NCBI RefSeq assembly: GCF_019263585.2
Contig: NZ_JADQDF010000001.1
Location: 1,116,001-1,180,000 of the forward strand
Direction of reading: 5' to 3'
Length of the DNA: 64,000 nucleotides
Source of the DNA: Pseudonocardia oceani
Lineage (GTDB): Bacteria; Actinomycetota; Actinomycetes; Mycobacteriales; Pseudonocardiaceae
Part shown: in pieces, positions 53,611 to 62,811 of the stretch
How the letters are laid out: each line of letters starts with the position of its first letter
How positions within the stretch are numbered: position 1 is the stretch's first letter
Notes under the pieces: generated by a model
The model's database searches: none
Told to the model about the DNA's origin: nothing
The model's input: only the letters and a program-made list of their open reading frames with translations
Translations under genes and position numbers: made by a program

Positions 53611-54237
53611 TCAGATGCCGCGGGAGCTGCCGGCGAGCGCCGCGACGTCGGCCGGCGACCCCTCCAGCTCGATGCGGACCTCGTCACGGCCGAACGCGTG
53701 CAGCACGAGCTCGCCCGGCTCGCCCACGATCGTCACCACGCCGGACCCGGTGCGCAGCACGTGCTGCTCCCCCGAGGGCCGCCGCACGACGACCCCGACC
53801 GGGCTCCCGCGGTGCAGCAGGCGGCCCGTCTTGAGCAGCAGCGCCCAGAGCTGGGCGTCGCGCGTGGCGTCGGCGGGGCGGGGCTCCCAGCCGGGCGCGC
53901 CGCGGCGCACGTCCTCGTGGTGGACGAAGAACTCGGCGCCGTTGGCCAGGTCGTCGACTCCGGGGATGCGGTAGGGCGACCAGACCGGGGCGCCGCCGCG
54001 CAGCAGGTCGATCATCTGCTCCCAGGGCGTGTCGGCGTAGGAGGCCATCGCGCGGTCGGCCAGCGGGGCGAGCGCCGCGACGAGGATGCCCGGCGCGGCC
54101 CACGGCTTGCGCTCGCGGACCAGGAGGTGGGCGAGCAGGTCGCGCGTGTTCCAGTCGCCGGACAGCGTGGGGCGGTCGTCGCCGACCCGCTCGAACTCGT
54201 CGCAGATCGCCGCACGCTCGTCGGAGGCCAGGCTCAT
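53611..54237 (-). CDS. TIGR03085 family (DinB/maleylpyruvate-isomerase-like) metal-binding protein
   Basis: A 208-residue protein of the mycothiol-dependent DinB-like superfamily. The four-helix bundle shows the metal-ligand pattern: LLAHLLVRERKPWAAPGIL early, and GAEFFVHHEDVRRG in the middle, providing histidines for a divalent metal. The C-terminal half resembles an SCP2-like beta domain. The reaction is unknown; mycothiol-dependent detoxification is a reasonable guess. TAGTCT (54245-54250) seven bases before the ATG marks a leaderless start. Confidence 0.85.
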   Translation of the reverse strand: MSLASDERAAICDEFERVGDDRPTLSGDWNTRDLLAHLLVRERKPWAAPGILVAALAPLADRAMASYADTPWEQMIDLLRGGAPVWSPYRIPGVDDLANGAEFFVHHEDVRRGAPGWEPRPADATRDAQLWALLLKTGRLLHRGSPVGVVVRRPSGEQHVLRTGSGVVTIVGEPGELVLHAFGRDEVRIELEGSPADVAALAGSSRGI

Positions 54238-54247
54238 GCGGCCGAGA

Positions 54248-55225
54248 CTACTGATCTCCCGCGGCGGCGCAGGGTCCGACGGTGACGGCGACCCCGCGGT
54301 GCGAGGAACCCGGCAGCTCCTCCCGCCGCGCGTCGTCGCCGCACCAGCCGCCGTCGACGAGCACGTGGTCGATGCGGCCCAGCAGCGGCAGCCACTTGCC
54401 GACCGACGTCGGGCCGCCGACCGTCTCGCGCATCGCGTCGGACAGCCCGCCGGCGAGCACGCGGTAGTCGCGCCCGCGGTCGGTGCTGTTGAGGTCGCCC
54501 ACCAGCACCACGGGCACCGTCTCGGCCCGGACCCGGTCGGCCACCGACGCGGCGAGCGCGTAGTGCTCGGGCACCGAGACCTCGTAGCCCTCCTCGCTCG
54601 CGCCGAACCAGGGCCTCGGGATGTGCAGCGCGTAGAGCACGAACGCGCCGTCGGGCCCGTCGACGAGCACGCGCATCCCGGGCAGGTCGGGCCCGGCGTC
54701 CTCCAGCAGGCGCGCCGGGTGCCGGCTGAACACCCCGACCGGCGAGTTCTCCGGACCGCCGACGACGGAGTGCGGGTACTCCTCGCCGAAGTCCTGCTCC
54801 GTGTCGGGCGCGAGCTCGGCCGCGACCACCACGTCGGCGTCGACGTCGATCATCGCGGGGGTGGGCGTGTCCTGGAAGTCGACGTTGCCGCCCAGCACGC
54901 GGACGCCCGAGCCGGTCACCGCTCCGGTGTCGGCGGGCACCCACGGCCCCGCGACGGCGACGACGCCGACCAGCAGCGCGGACAGCCCGAAGACGGCCGC
55001 GCGCGTGCGCCGCGCCCGGGAGCCGGGCACCAGCGCGACGACCACCGCCACCAGCACGAGGCCCGCGACCAGCAGCGGCATCGCGATCGCGACGACGTCG
55101 GCCACCGTGCCCGTGTCGCGCAGGGCGAACCACAGCCACGGCAGCGCCGCGACCAGCACCGTCAGCGCGATGCCCCCGGAGCGCCCGCGCCCCGCCTCGG
55201 GAGTGCGCTCCCGGTGCCCGACCAC
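54248..55225 (-). CDS. Membrane-anchored endonuclease/exonuclease/phosphatase family protein
   Basis: A 325-residue protein with three N-terminal transmembrane helices (about 18-38, 42-64, 74-94) and an extracytoplasmic EEP domain. Catalytic motifs: GGNVDFQDTPT at the metal site start, PVVLVGDLNSTD with the metal-binding Asp and Asn, and GRIDHVLVDG. The terminal histidine is in SSHRGVAV. EEP proteins cleave phosphodiesters in nucleic acids, lipids or inositol phosphates; this topology suggests an extracellular substrate. It lies between thyX and the TIGR03085 gene, all on the minus strand. Confidence 0.85.
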   Translation of the reverse strand: MVGHRERTPEAGRGRSGGIALTVLVAALPWLWFALRDTGTVADVVAIAMPLLVAGLVLVAVVVALVPGSRARRTRAAVFGLSALLVGVVAVAGPWVPADTGAVTGSGVRVLGGNVDFQDTPTPAMIDVDADVVVAAELAPDTEQDFGEEYPHSVVGGPENSPVGVFSRHPARLLEDAGPDLPGMRVLVDGPDGAFVLYALHIPRPWFGASEEGYEVSVPEHYALAASVADRVRAETVPVVLVGDLNSTDRGRDYRVLAGGLSDAMRETVGGPTSVGKWLPLLGRIDHVLVDGGWCGDDARREELPGSSHRGVAVTVGPCAAAGDQ

Positions 55226-55253
55226 GGTCGTGGTCCCGCTCTGCCCGCCCCGC

Positions 55254-56006
55254 TCAGCCCTCGGCCACGAACGGGCTCGACGCGATCTCGGTGCCGTCCT
55301 CGAGGGCGGCGATCTCGAAGTCGCGGAAGACGTTGGGCACCTCGCGGTGCAGCTGGCGCAGGCACTCGATCGCCAGCGCGCGGATCTCGACGTCGGCGTG
55401 CTCGGTGGCGCGCATCGCGATGAAGTGGCGCCAGGCCCGGTAGTTGCCCGTGACGACGATCCGCGTCTCGGTGGCGTTGGGCAGGATCGCCCGTGCCGCC
55501 TGCCGGGCCTGCTTGCGGCGCAGCGTGGCGTTCGGGACGTCGGCGAAGCGCTTCTCCAGGCCCTCGAGCAGCTCCTCGTAGGCCTGCACGGAGGCGGCCG
55601 TGGCCCGCGCGAACAGCTCGTGCAGCTCCGGGTCGGCCGCGATGACCTCGGGCTCGACCATCGACGCGTCGCGCTCGGGCACGTAGCGCTGGGAGAGCTG
55701 GCTGTAGGAGAAGTGGCGGTGGCGGATCAGCTCGTGGGTGAGGCTGCGCGAGACGCCGGTGAGGTAGAAGCTCACCGATCCGTGCTCCAGCACCGACAGG
55801 TGGCCGACCTCGAGGATGTGGCGCAGGTAGCCCTCGTTGGTGGCCGTGGCCGGGTTGGGCTTGCCCCACGACTGGTAGCAGGCGCGCCCGGCGAACTCGG
55901 CCAGCGCCTGGCCGCCGTCGGCGTCGGTGCTCCAGGGCACGTCCGGAGGGGCCGTGAACTCCGTCTTGGCCACGAGCTGGACGGTGAGCGGCACGGTCTC
56001 GGGCAT
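55254..56006 (-). CDS. thyX: Flavin-dependent thymidylate synthase
   Basis: A 250-residue enzyme methylating dUMP to dTMP with methylenetetrahydrofolate, FAD and NADPH. The ThyX signature RHRx7S is present (Arg95 to Ser105, within [14 protein letters not shown]), and the substrate-binding helix has [20 protein letters not shown] in parts. TACGCT (56013-56018) ends six bases before the ATG, predicting leaderless mRNA. The cluster thyX-dapA-rnj is conserved in mycobacteria; here two additional genes separate thyX from dapA. Confidence 0.95.
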   Translation of the reverse strand: MPETVPLTVQLVAKTEFTAPPDVPWSTDADGGQALAEFAGRACYQSWGKPNPATATNEGYLRHILEVGHLSVLEHGSVSFYLTGVSRSLTHELIRHRHFSYSQLSQRYVPERDASMVEPEVIAADPELHELFARATAASVQAYEELLEGLEKRFADVPNATLRRKQARQAARAILPNATETRIVVTGNYRAWRHFIAMRATEHADVEIRALAIECLRQLHREVPNVFRDFEIAALEDGTEIASSPFVAEG

Positions 56007-56040
56007 GGCGGCAGCGTAACCGGGGCCACCGACAGCCCCG

Positions 56041-56084
56041 GATGACATCATCGATTCCTTGACTGGCGTCATCAATGACGTCAT
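56041..56084. promoter_or_regulatory. Cluster of palindromes upstream of the RHH gene
   Basis: Three short perfect palindromes follow each other: GATGACATCATC (56041-56052), CGTCATCAATGACG (56067-56080) and ATGACGTCAT (56075-56084). All are built from TGA-TCA half-sites. TTGACT at 56059-56064 could be a -35 hexamer. Such arrays suit a ribbon-helix-helix repressor; the RHH gene starts ten bases downstream. Confidence 0.6.
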
Positions 56085-56093
56085 GGTGGTGTC

Positions 56094-56591
56094 ATGGACA
56101 TCAGCCAGTACGTCACCCGGCTGCGCGAGGACCTCGCGTCGGCCGCCGCGGCCGGCGACGAGCAGACGCAGCGCACCGCCGCCCTGCTCGGCGCCGCCGT
56201 CGAGCCCGCCGCGCGGCTCGCGATGATGAACGCCCTCGCCGACCTGGCCGCGGAGGTCACCGCGGCGCTCGGCGACCGCACCGTCGACGTCCGGCTCGAC
56301 GGGCGCGACGTGCGCGTCGTCGTCTCGCCCGACACCACCCCGGCCCCGGAGCCCGAGCCGCAGCCGTCCTTCCGCGGCTTCGGCGGCGCCGACGCCGGCG
56401 ACATCAGCCGCATCACGCTGCGGCTCGTCGAGCAGATCAAGAGCCAGGCCGAGCAGGCCGCCGCCACGCAGGGGGTGTCGCTCAACTCCTGGGTGGCGCA
56501 GGCCGTGCAGGGCGCACTGCACGGGCAGGACCGCGGCCCCCGCAAGAGCGGCCGCGACGGCCACCGGATCCAGGGATGGGTGCAGGGATGA
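56094..56591 (+). CDS. Ribbon-helix-helix (HicB-C-terminal-like) regulatory protein
   Basis: A 165-residue protein. The N-terminal 80 residues are helical ([20 protein letters not shown] and a second helix-rich part). A Pro/Glu linker follows, then a C-terminal region [20 protein letters not shown] plus [16 protein letters not shown], which is the beta-strand and two-helix RHH fold of HicB-type antitoxins. No toxin gene is adjacent; the partner is a DUF4097 protein whose ATG overlaps the stop (ATGA). It probably represses its own operon through the palindrome cluster. Confidence 0.75.
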   Translation: MDISQYVTRLREDLASAAAAGDEQTQRTAALLGAAVEPAARLAMMNALADLAAEVTAALGDRTVDVRLDGRDVRVVVSPDTTPAPEPEPQPSFRGFGGADAGDISRITLRLVEQIKSQAEQAAATQGVSLNSWVAQAVQGALHGQDRGPRKSGRDGHRIQGWVQG

Positions 56592-57562
56592 GCGACGACC
56601 TGATCAACTTTGCCAAGGACCACTTCCCCGACGACGGTCGCGACGACGGACGCGACGACGGCCCGTCCGAGCCGACCGTCCGCCAGCAGTCCTGGCCGTG
56701 CGACCGGCCCGCCGAGCTGGAGCTGACGATCGACGTCGGCCGGATCCGCGTCGACCTCGTCACCGGCGACGAGGTGCGCGTCGAGGTGCGCCACGACCCG
56801 CACGCCGGCGGCGCCGTCGCGCAGGGCATCGGCGGGCTGATGAGCTGGCTCGGCACCGGCGGCGCCGGGTTCGGGATCGACCCCGACCAGCTCGTCGTCG
56901 ACGCCGTCCGGGCCGCGGAGATCGCCTGGTCCGACAGCGGCAGGCGGCTCGTGGTGCGCTCCTCGCAGGAGCTGCCGCTGCGGGTCGTGCCGCTGGCGGT
57001 CACCGTCACGGCGCCGCAGGGCTCGCGCCTGGCCGCCCGCACCGGCTCCGGTGACGTCACGGTCGGCGGCACCGCCGGGTGGGCCGCGGTCCGCACCGGG
57101 TCGGGCCGCGTCGAGCTGGGCCCCGTCGACGGCGACGCCGACGTCACCACCGGCTCCGGCGACGTCGAGGTGGGCGCGGTGGCCGGTCGCGGGCGCGTGC
57201 GCACCGGCTCGGGCGGCGTCCGGATCGCCGCCGTGCGCGGCTCCACCGAGGTCCGCGCCAGCAGCGGCGACGTCGAGGTGCTGGAGGTGGCCGCCGACCT
57301 GGGCGTGCGCACCGGCTCCGGCGGGGTCTCCGTGCGCGACGCCCGCGCCGGGAGCCTCGACCTCACCACCGGCTCGGGCGACCTGCGCGTCGGCGTGCAC
57401 GGCGGGGTCGTGGCGAAGCTCGACCTGACGTCGGGCTCCGGGCGCGCGCGCAGCGAGCTCGAGGTCGGGGCCGTGGCCCCCGCCGTCGCCGGCACGCTGA
57501 CGGTGAAGGGCCGCACCGGCAGCGGCGACGTGCTGGTGACGCGAGCAGCCGTCCCGGTCTGA
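56588..57562 (+). CDS. DUF4097 beta-strand-repeat protein
   Basis: A 324-residue protein. After an acidic Asp/Gly/Arg lead ([11 protein letters not shown]) comes a linker and then a repetitive beta-solenoid of the DUF4097 (putative adhesin) family: [54 protein letters not shown] and more at about 20-residue intervals. No signal peptide is visible, so the adhesin label is doubtful and a cytosolic scaffold or sensor role is more likely. Translation is coupled to the RHH protein. Confidence 0.8.
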   Translation: MSDDLINFAKDHFPDDGRDDGRDDGPSEPTVRQQSWPCDRPAELELTIDVGRIRVDLVTGDEVRVEVRHDPHAGGAVAQGIGGLMSWLGTGGAGFGIDPDQLVVDAVRAAEIAWSDSGRRLVVRSSQELPLRVVPLAVTVTAPQGSRLAARTGSGDVTVGGTAGWAAVRTGSGRVELGPVDGDADVTTGSGDVEVGAVAGRGRVRTGSGGVRIAAVRGSTEVRASSGDVEVLEVAADLGVRTGSGGVSVRDARAGSLDLTTGSGDLRVGVHGGVVAKLDLTSGSGRARSELEVGAVAPAVAGTLTVKGRTGSGDVLVTRAAVPV

Positions 57563-57570
57563 TCCTCGGC

Positions 57571-57617
57571 GCGAACGGCACTCCCACCCAACCCTGTCGG
57601 GTGAGAGTGCCGTTCGC
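57571..57617. terminator. Hairpin between convergent DUF4097 and YcaQ-like genes
   Basis: GCGAACGGCACTC (57571-57583) pairs with 57605-57617 perfectly; CACCC (57585-57589) and GGGTG (57599-57603) extend the stem after one mismatch, leaving a nine-base loop. It abuts the stop of the minus-strand gene at 57618, so it can serve both directions. Confidence 0.75.
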
Positions 57618-58844
57618 TCACCGCAGGGCCGCCGCCAGCACCCCCGCCAGCCCGCCCCTCTCCCCCACCACAACGCCGTCGAGCTCCAGCCACTGCGCCA
57701 TCTCCCGCAGCGCGCCGGCCAGCTCGGCCACCATCCGCGGCTCGTCGACGCCGGGCTCCGCGAACGCGCCGGGCACCCGCAGGACGCCCGCGGCGCGGTC
57801 GGCCTTGAGGTCGACGCGCGCCACCAGCTCCCCGTCGAGCAGGAACGGGAAGACGTAGTAGCCGAACTCGCGCCTGGGCTCGGGCACGTAGATCTCGATG
57901 CGGTAGCGGAAGCCGAAGATCCGCTCGGTGCGCTCGCGCTCCCAGATCAACGGGTCGAACGGGCAGAGCAGCGCCCGTCCGGTGACCGTGCGCGGGACCT
58001 TCGCGCCGGGCAGCCGGTAGGCCGGGCGGTTCCAGCCGCGCACCGCCACCGGCGCCAGCGCCCCCTCGTCGACGAGCTGGGCCACCGCCCGCTGGGACGT
58101 GGTGGGGCCGAGGCGGTAGTAGTCGCGCAGCTCGGGCTCGGTGGCCACCCCGAGCGCCGACGCCGAGCGCAGCACCAGCGTGCGCGCCGACTGCTCGGGA
58201 TCGGCGGGCCCGGCGGCCAGCACCTCCGGCGGCAGGACGCGCTCGGGCAGGTCGTAGAGCCGCTGGAAGTGCCGGCGCGTGCCCGTGGTGAGCGCGCCGG
58301 TGCCGAACAGGTACTCGCAGATCCGCTTGACGTCGGAGCGCTCCCACCAGGTGGCCCCCGGCGGGCGGCGGCGCGAGCAGCCGCCCAGCACCGCCTCCAG
58401 CTCCCCCGCCCCGACCGGCCCGAGCTCCCGCACGGCGGCCAGCACGTCGTCGACCAGGCCGGGGTTGGCCTCGACCAGTGCCCCGTAGTGCCGCCACCAG
58501 CCGCTGCGCTTGGCCCCGGACTGCAGCAGGGGCCAGTCGGCCACCGGCAGCAGGCTCGCCTCGTGCGCCCAGTACTCCACGAGCATCCGCGGCCGCCGCG
58601 CCGAGTGCGACCACGCCGCCTCGTCGAGCAGCGTCCGGGCGTACGGGCCGAGCCGACTGAACACCGGCATGTAGTGGGCCCGCACGGCCACGTTGACGGA
58701 GTCGAGCTGGAGCAGCCGCACGCGGTCGAGCACCCGCTGCAGGTGCCGGCGCGTGACCGGGCCGGTCGGGACGGGGTCGGTGAAGCCCTGGGCCGCCAGG
58801 GCCGCACGGCGGGCGGCCGGGGCGCCGATCGTCTCGATGCTCAC
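57618..58844 (-). CDS. YcaQ/AlkX-type winged-helix DNA glycosylase family protein
   Basis: A 408-residue protein of the HTH_42/YcaQ family, whose E. coli member unhooks DNA interstrand crosslinks. Visible are the catalytic-region QLDSVNVAVRAHYMPVFSRL in parts with the Gln-x-Asp type motif, EYWAHEASLLP, and the winged-helix repeats, then CPFDPLIWERERTERIFGF and YVFPFLLDGELVARVDLKAD near the C-terminus. The GTG start has no strong ribosome-binding site. The presence of recA, nei and lhr nearby fits a repair role. Confidence 0.85.
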   Translation of the reverse strand: MSIETIGAPAARRAALAAQGFTDPVPTGPVTRRHLQRVLDRVRLLQLDSVNVAVRAHYMPVFSRLGPYARTLLDEAAWSHSARRPRMLVEYWAHEASLLPVADWPLLQSGAKRSGWWRHYGALVEANPGLVDDVLAAVRELGPVGAGELEAVLGGCSRRRPPGATWWERSDVKRICEYLFGTGALTTGTRRHFQRLYDLPERVLPPEVLAAGPADPEQSARTLVLRSASALGVATEPELRDYYRLGPTTSQRAVAQLVDEGALAPVAVRGWNRPAYRLPGAKVPRTVTGRALLCPFDPLIWERERTERIFGFRYRIEIYVPEPRREFGYYVFPFLLDGELVARVDLKADRAAGVLRVPGAFAEPGVDEPRMVAELAGALREMAQWLELDGVVVGERGGLAGVLAAALR

Positions 58845-58874
58845 GACCGGGATGGTGCCACCGACCCCCGACGC

Positions 58875-59921
58875 TCAGCCGCCGTTGCGGTCGAGCCACT
58901 CGTCGAGCGCCGCCACGGCGTCGAGGTGGTTCGCCTCGACCAGCGGGAAGTGCGAGGCGTCCGCGATCGTCACCGTCGTGACCTCGGGGCTGCCGAGGTA
59001 GCGCAGCGACTGCTGCGCGGCGGCCGGCGGCAGGAAGACGGAGTCGGCGTCACCGAACACCACGAGCACCGGCACGTCGATGAGGCCCAGGCCCACGACG
59101 TCGGCCGCGACCGCGGCCGGGATCGACGCGAGCTGGCCGCACGGGTCGGGGTTGAGCGCGGGCACCGCGTCGCGGACGTCCGGCGTGGCGCTGGAGAAGT
59201 AGAACCGGTCCTGCTGCCCGCGGAAGATCGCCGCGTAGCCGGGGTCGGCGCCCGGGTCCCCGCCCAGCGCGCAGCGCGCCAGCACGTCGGTCAGCGCGGC
59301 ACCGGTGAACGGCGAGACCGCGAAGTCGCCCCACGACATGTTGACGACGCCGTCGACGTTGCCGAAGGTGTACGCCGCCGTGTGCGCGATCAGCGCGCCG
59401 ACCGACGACCCGGCGAGGAAGACGTCGTCGAAGGCCGCGGGCTCCGCCCCGTCGAGCTCGTAGTCCCCCGAGCGCAGCGCGTCGACCATCTGGCCCGCGA
59501 CGTCGGCCTCGGACCCGATGCAGGTGCCGTAGCCGGCGGGGCGGTCGCTGTCGCCGTAGCCCAGGCGGTCGATCGTGACGGAGACGTGCCCCTGCTCGGC
59601 GAGCTGGTGCGCGGCGTCGTAGCCGGGGACCTCCTGGAAGCGCCAGTAGTACTCGCCCCACGTGACGGCGTGCAGGTACAGCGTCGCGGCGTCACCGCTC
59701 TCCAGCGCCTCGCGCGGGGCGACGAGCGTGCCGCGCACGGTGTGCTCGGCGCCGTCGGAGGCGCAGGGCACGGCGGTGCGGTTGGTGTTGGCGACCTGGA
59801 AGGAGATCGGCAGCTCGACGACGTCGGACTTCGACGACGAGGCCGACGCCACGGCCGGGACGGCCGCCAGCACCGTGGCGGCGACGGCGCACACGGCGGC
59901 GATCAGGGGGGTTCTGCGCAT
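58875..59921 (-). CDS. Secreted alpha/beta hydrolase
   Basis: A 348-residue hydrolase. Residues 1-28 are a Sec signal peptide (MRRTPLIAAV, alanine-rich core, AVASAS). The alpha/beta fold shows LYLHAVTWGEYYW near the oxyanion strand, nucleophile Ser173 in LAGSSVGAL, acid in VFGDADSVFLPP and the histidine in ADASHFPLVE. Cys53, 134, 229 and 271 region cysteines may form disulfides outside the cell. The substrate is unknown. ATG 59921 is supported by GAGGAGAG upstream. Confidence 0.85.
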   Translation of the reverse strand: MRRTPLIAAVCAVAATVLAAVPAVASASSSKSDVVELPISFQVANTNRTAVPCASDGAEHTVRGTLVAPREALESGDAATLYLHAVTWGEYYWRFQEVPGYDAAHQLAEQGHVSVTIDRLGYGDSDRPAGYGTCIGSEADVAGQMVDALRSGDYELDGAEPAAFDDVFLAGSSVGALIAHTAAYTFGNVDGVVNMSWGDFAVSPFTGAALTDVLARCALGGDPGADPGYAAIFRGQQDRFYFSSATPDVRDAVPALNPDPCGQLASIPAAVAADVVGLGLIDVPVLVVFGDADSVFLPPAAAQQSLRYLGSPEVTTVTIADASHFPLVEANHLDAVAALDEWLDRNGG

Positions 59922-59973
59922 GGGGGAGCTCTCCTCGTCGAGCCCCTGGGGAGGAGGGCCCATGCGGAGCGTA

Positions 59974-60894
59974 CTAGGCCATTCGGGCTACATGCCGTTG
60001 GGCTGAACGCTCGGCCGCGATGACCAGCACCACCGCGCACACCACCACCGCCCCGCCGACGACCTGCAGCGCCGAGAACCGCTCCCCCACCACCAGGACG
60101 CCGAGCAGCACGGCGATCACCGGGTTGACGTAGGCGTAGGTCGCCACCGTCGACACCGGCAGGGACGCCAGCGCGTAGGCGTAGGCGCTGAACGCCCCGA
60201 GCGACACCACGATCGCCATGTACGCCCACGCCCACCACGCGACGGGCGAGACGGCGGCGGGGTCGAGGCGGTCGCCCTTGCCCAGGCTCACGGCCAGCAG
60301 CACCGCCCCGCCGACGAGCATCTGCACCGCGGCCAGCGCGAACGGGTTGGGCGGCACGGGCAGCCGCGTCGTCGCGAACGTGCCCGTCGCCCAGCCCAGA
60401 CCGGCCAGCAGGATCAGCCACGGCCCCCACCACGCGCTGCCGACGGTGCCGCCCGACCCCGACGAGCCGGTCAGCACGAGCAGCGCGAGGCCCACCACCC
60501 CGACGGCGACGCCGCCGACGGTCGCGGCGCGCGGGCGGTCGCCGGTGAGTGCGCGGAGCACGACGATGTGGAGCGGCACGGCCGCGATGAGCAGCGCCGC
60601 GAGTCCCGACGAGACCTGCTGCTGCCCGAGCGTCACGATCCCGTTGCCCCACGCGGGGAGCAGGACGCCCGACAGCGCCGTGGTGAGCAACTGCGGGCGC
60701 GTCATGCGCAGCGCCGAGGGCCCCGCCACCACGGCGACGACCACGGCCAGCAGCCCCCCGCCGACCGAGAACCGCACGCCCCCCGACAGCAGCGGCGGGA
60801 CGTCGGTGATGATCAGGCGGTTGGCGAGGTAGGTCGATCCCCACAGGACGTAGACCACCCCGAGGGCGGCCCAGGCGACGCGGCGGCTCTGCAC
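59974..60894 (-). CDS. EamA/RhaT-family (DMT) transporter
   Basis: A 306-residue membrane protein with ten hydrophobic helices in two EamA repeats (VYVLWGSTYLANRLIITDVPP opens the first, LAGLGWATGTFATTRLP the second). Members export amino acids, nucleosides or drugs. The GTG at 60892-60894 is in frame but has no ribosome-binding site. A GGAGG-preceded ATG (60916-60918) lies upstream in the +1 frame and would join this frame if the GGGG tract at 60895-60898 had one more G, so a sequence error or slippage is possible. Confidence 0.8.
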   Translation of the reverse strand: MQSRRVAWAALGVVYVLWGSTYLANRLIITDVPPLLSGGVRFSVGGGLLAVVVAVVAGPSALRMTRPQLLTTALSGVLLPAWGNGIVTLGQQQVSSGLAALLIAAVPLHIVVLRALTGDRPRAATVGGVAVGVVGLALLVLTGSSGSGGTVGSAWWGPWLILLAGLGWATGTFATTRLPVPPNPFALAAVQMLVGGAVLLAVSLGKGDRLDPAAVSPVAWWAWAYMAIVVSLGAFSAYAYALASLPVSTVATYAYVNPVIAVLLGVLVVGERFSALQVVGGAVVVCAVVLVIAAERSAQRHVARMA

Positions 60895-61005
60895 CCCGGT
60901 GACGTTGCCATGGCGAACGACCTCCTGTCGTGCCGGGCGGGTCGGGGCGGCCGGGTCGGGGCGGCCGAGTGGGGGCGGCCGGAGCGGGTGGGGTATCCAT
61001 GCGGC

Positions 61006-61545
61006 ATGGCCATCGCCGCGGTCCGCGCCGCCACGTCCGCCGACGTCGCCGAGATCGTACGCATCCAGGGCGACACCTGGGAGGCCGCGTACTCCGCGTT
61101 CGTCCCCGCCGAGGCGCTCGCGCAGCTGCGCGGGCCGGGGGCACGCGCCGCCTGGACCGCCGCCGTCGAGAGCGGGGACGGGCACGTGCTGGTGGCCACC
61201 GAGGGCGAGTGGACCGTCGGGTTCTGCGCGGCCGCCGCCGCCCTGCCGCCCGAGGGGGCTACGGCGCCGGAGCAGGCGTGGGGCGAGATCGGCGCGCTGC
61301 TGGTCGAGCCGCGGTGGGGCCGCCGGGGCCACGCGGGCCGGCTGCTCGCGACGGCGGCGGAGCACCTGCGCGGCGCCGGCGCCCTGTACGGCCTGGCCTG
61401 GGTGCCCGAGCCCGACGAGGCGTCGCGCCGGTTCTACGCCCGCGCCGGCTGGGAGGCCGACGGCGGCGTGCGCGGCCTCGACACCGGCGCCGGCACGCTC
61501 CGCGAGATCCGCCTGACGGGCTCGCTGGACCTCAAGCTGGACTAG
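61006..61545 (+). CDS. GNAT-family N-acetyltransferase
   Basis: A 179-residue GNAT protein. N-terminal VRAATSADVAEIVRIQGDTW, acetyl-CoA loop ALLVEPRWGRRGHAGRLLATAAEH in parts with the R-R-G-H-A-G pyrophosphate site, and the C-terminal VPEPDEASRRFYARAGWEADG are typical. The substrate is unknown. Its TAG stop overlaps the dapB stop in the palindrome CTAG. TATCCAT shortly upstream may be a -10 box. Confidence 0.85.
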   Translation: MAIAAVRAATSADVAEIVRIQGDTWEAAYSAFVPAEALAQLRGPGARAAWTAAVESGDGHVLVATEGEWTVGFCAAAAALPPEGATAPEQAWGEIGALLVEPRWGRRGHAGRLLATAAEHLRGAGALYGLAWVPEPDEASRRFYARAGWEADGGVRGLDTGAGTLREIRLTGSLDLKLD

Positions 61546-62279
61546 AGACCGAGGAGGCTCTCGAGCCCGACGGTCAGGCCCGGGTGCTCGCGGACACCGC
61601 GCACGGCCAGGACGACGCCGGGCATGAAGCCCGCGCGGTCGATCGAGTCGTGGCGCAGCGTGAGGGTCTCCCCCGCCATCCCCAGGATGACCTCCTGGTG
61701 CGCGACGAGGCCCGGCATCCGCACCGAGTGCACGTGCACCCCGTCGACGACGGCGCCGCGCGCCCCGTCCACCTCGCTGGTCGTGGCGTCGGGCACGGGG
61801 CCCATCCCGGCACGGGCCGCCGCGATCCGCGAGGCCGTGCTCACCGCCGTGCCCGATGGGGCGTCGACCTTGCGCTCGTGGTGCAGCTCGATGATCTCCA
61901 CGGACTCGAAGAACCGGGCGGCCTGCTCGGCGAAGCGCATCATCAGCACCGCGCCGACGCCGAAGTTCGGGGCGACGAGGACGTGTCCGGCCCGCGCGGA
62001 GAGCCAGCCGCGCACCGTGTCGAGCTTGTCCTGGCCGAAGCCGCTGGTGCCGACGACGGCGGCGATGTCGTGGTCGACGCAGAACGCGACGTTGTCGAGG
62101 GCGGCGCCGGGGTGGGTGAAGTCGACGGCGACCTCGGCGCCCGCGTCGGTGAGCAGCGTCAGGGCGTCGCCCTCGTCGACCTGCGCCACCAGCTCCATGC
62201 CCTCGGCGGCGGTGACCGCGCGGCACACCTCCGCGCCCATCCGCCCGCGCGCGCCGAGCACGCCCACCCTGATCGTCAT
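61542..62279 (-). CDS. dapB: 4-hydroxy-tetrahydrodipicolinate reductase
   Basis: A 245-residue enzyme of lysine and diaminopimelate synthesis, following DapA in the pathway. Rossmann motif VGVLGARGRMG at residues 5-15, DFTHPGA, GTSGF, and the signature ELHHERKVDAPSGTA with catalytic His and Lys are present. TAGGCT (62287-62292) ends seven bases before the ATG, predicting a leaderless mRNA. dapA lies 8 kb away on the same strand. Confidence 0.95.
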   Translation of the reverse strand: MTIRVGVLGARGRMGAEVCRAVTAAEGMELVAQVDEGDALTLLTDAGAEVAVDFTHPGAALDNVAFCVDHDIAAVVGTSGFGQDKLDTVRGWLSARAGHVLVAPNFGVGAVLMMRFAEQAARFFESVEIIELHHERKVDAPSGTAVSTASRIAAARAGMGPVPDATTSEVDGARGAVVDGVHVHSVRMPGLVAHQEVILGMAGETLTLRHDSIDRAGFMPGVVLAVRGVREHPGLTVGLESLLGL

Positions 62280-62298
62280 GCGGGCCAGCCTAGGGCCG

Positions 62299-62778
62299 TC
62301 AGCCGAGCAGCAGCCCGCCGATCCACACCCCGGTGGCCAGCAGGCCGGTCAGCAGCTCGATGACGATGCTCCAGCCGACGGCCGCGAGCGCGCCGCGCGT
62401 GGAGGGCCAGGCCTGCGCGTGCTCGCGGAGCCGGGCGCGCTCGGCCAGGTAGACGCCGAGCACGAACCCGAGGAACAGGCCGACGACCGGGATCACGAAG
62501 AACCCGACGACGCCCAGCACCCCGCCCGCGGCGATCGTGCGCCCGGGCACCCCGGAGTCGCGCAGCCGCCGCCCGGGCAACAGGTACTTCGCGACGGTGC
62601 CGGCCACCACGATCGCGACCGCGAGGCCCAGCACCGTCCACCCGACGGCGTCGTTGCGGGGCACCGCCCACACCGCCACACCGGCGAGCACCAGGATCAG
62701 GCCCGGCAGGACCGGCAGCAGGATCCCGGCGATGCCGACGACGATCAGCACGCCCGCGATCAGGGTCTCGACGCTCAC
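62299..62778 (-). CDS. DUF456 membrane protein
   Basis: A 159-residue protein with about five hydrophobic segments and the glycine-rich pattern of DUF456: VGIAGILLPVLPGLILVLAG near the start and VVGFFVIPVVGLFLGFVLG after the middle. These segments resemble channel-like re-entrant helices. Function is unknown. It starts 33 bases before the siderophore-binding lipoprotein stop and lies upstream of dapB on the same strand. Confidence 0.85.
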   Translation of the reverse strand: MSVETLIAGVLIVVGIAGILLPVLPGLILVLAGVAVWAVPRNDAVGWTVLGLAVAIVVAGTVAKYLLPGRRLRDSGVPGRTIAAGGVLGVVGFFVIPVVGLFLGFVLGVYLAERARLREHAQAWPSTRGALAAVGWSIVIELLTGLLATGVWIGGLLLG

Positions 62779-62811
62779 CGGCGCAGCATGGCACGCAGCG
62801 GTGCCGGACGG

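Noticed and set aside
56094..57562. HicAB toxin-antitoxin module
   Set aside because: There is no HicA-like double-stranded RNA-binding toxin; the partner is a 324-residue DUF4097 repeat protein.
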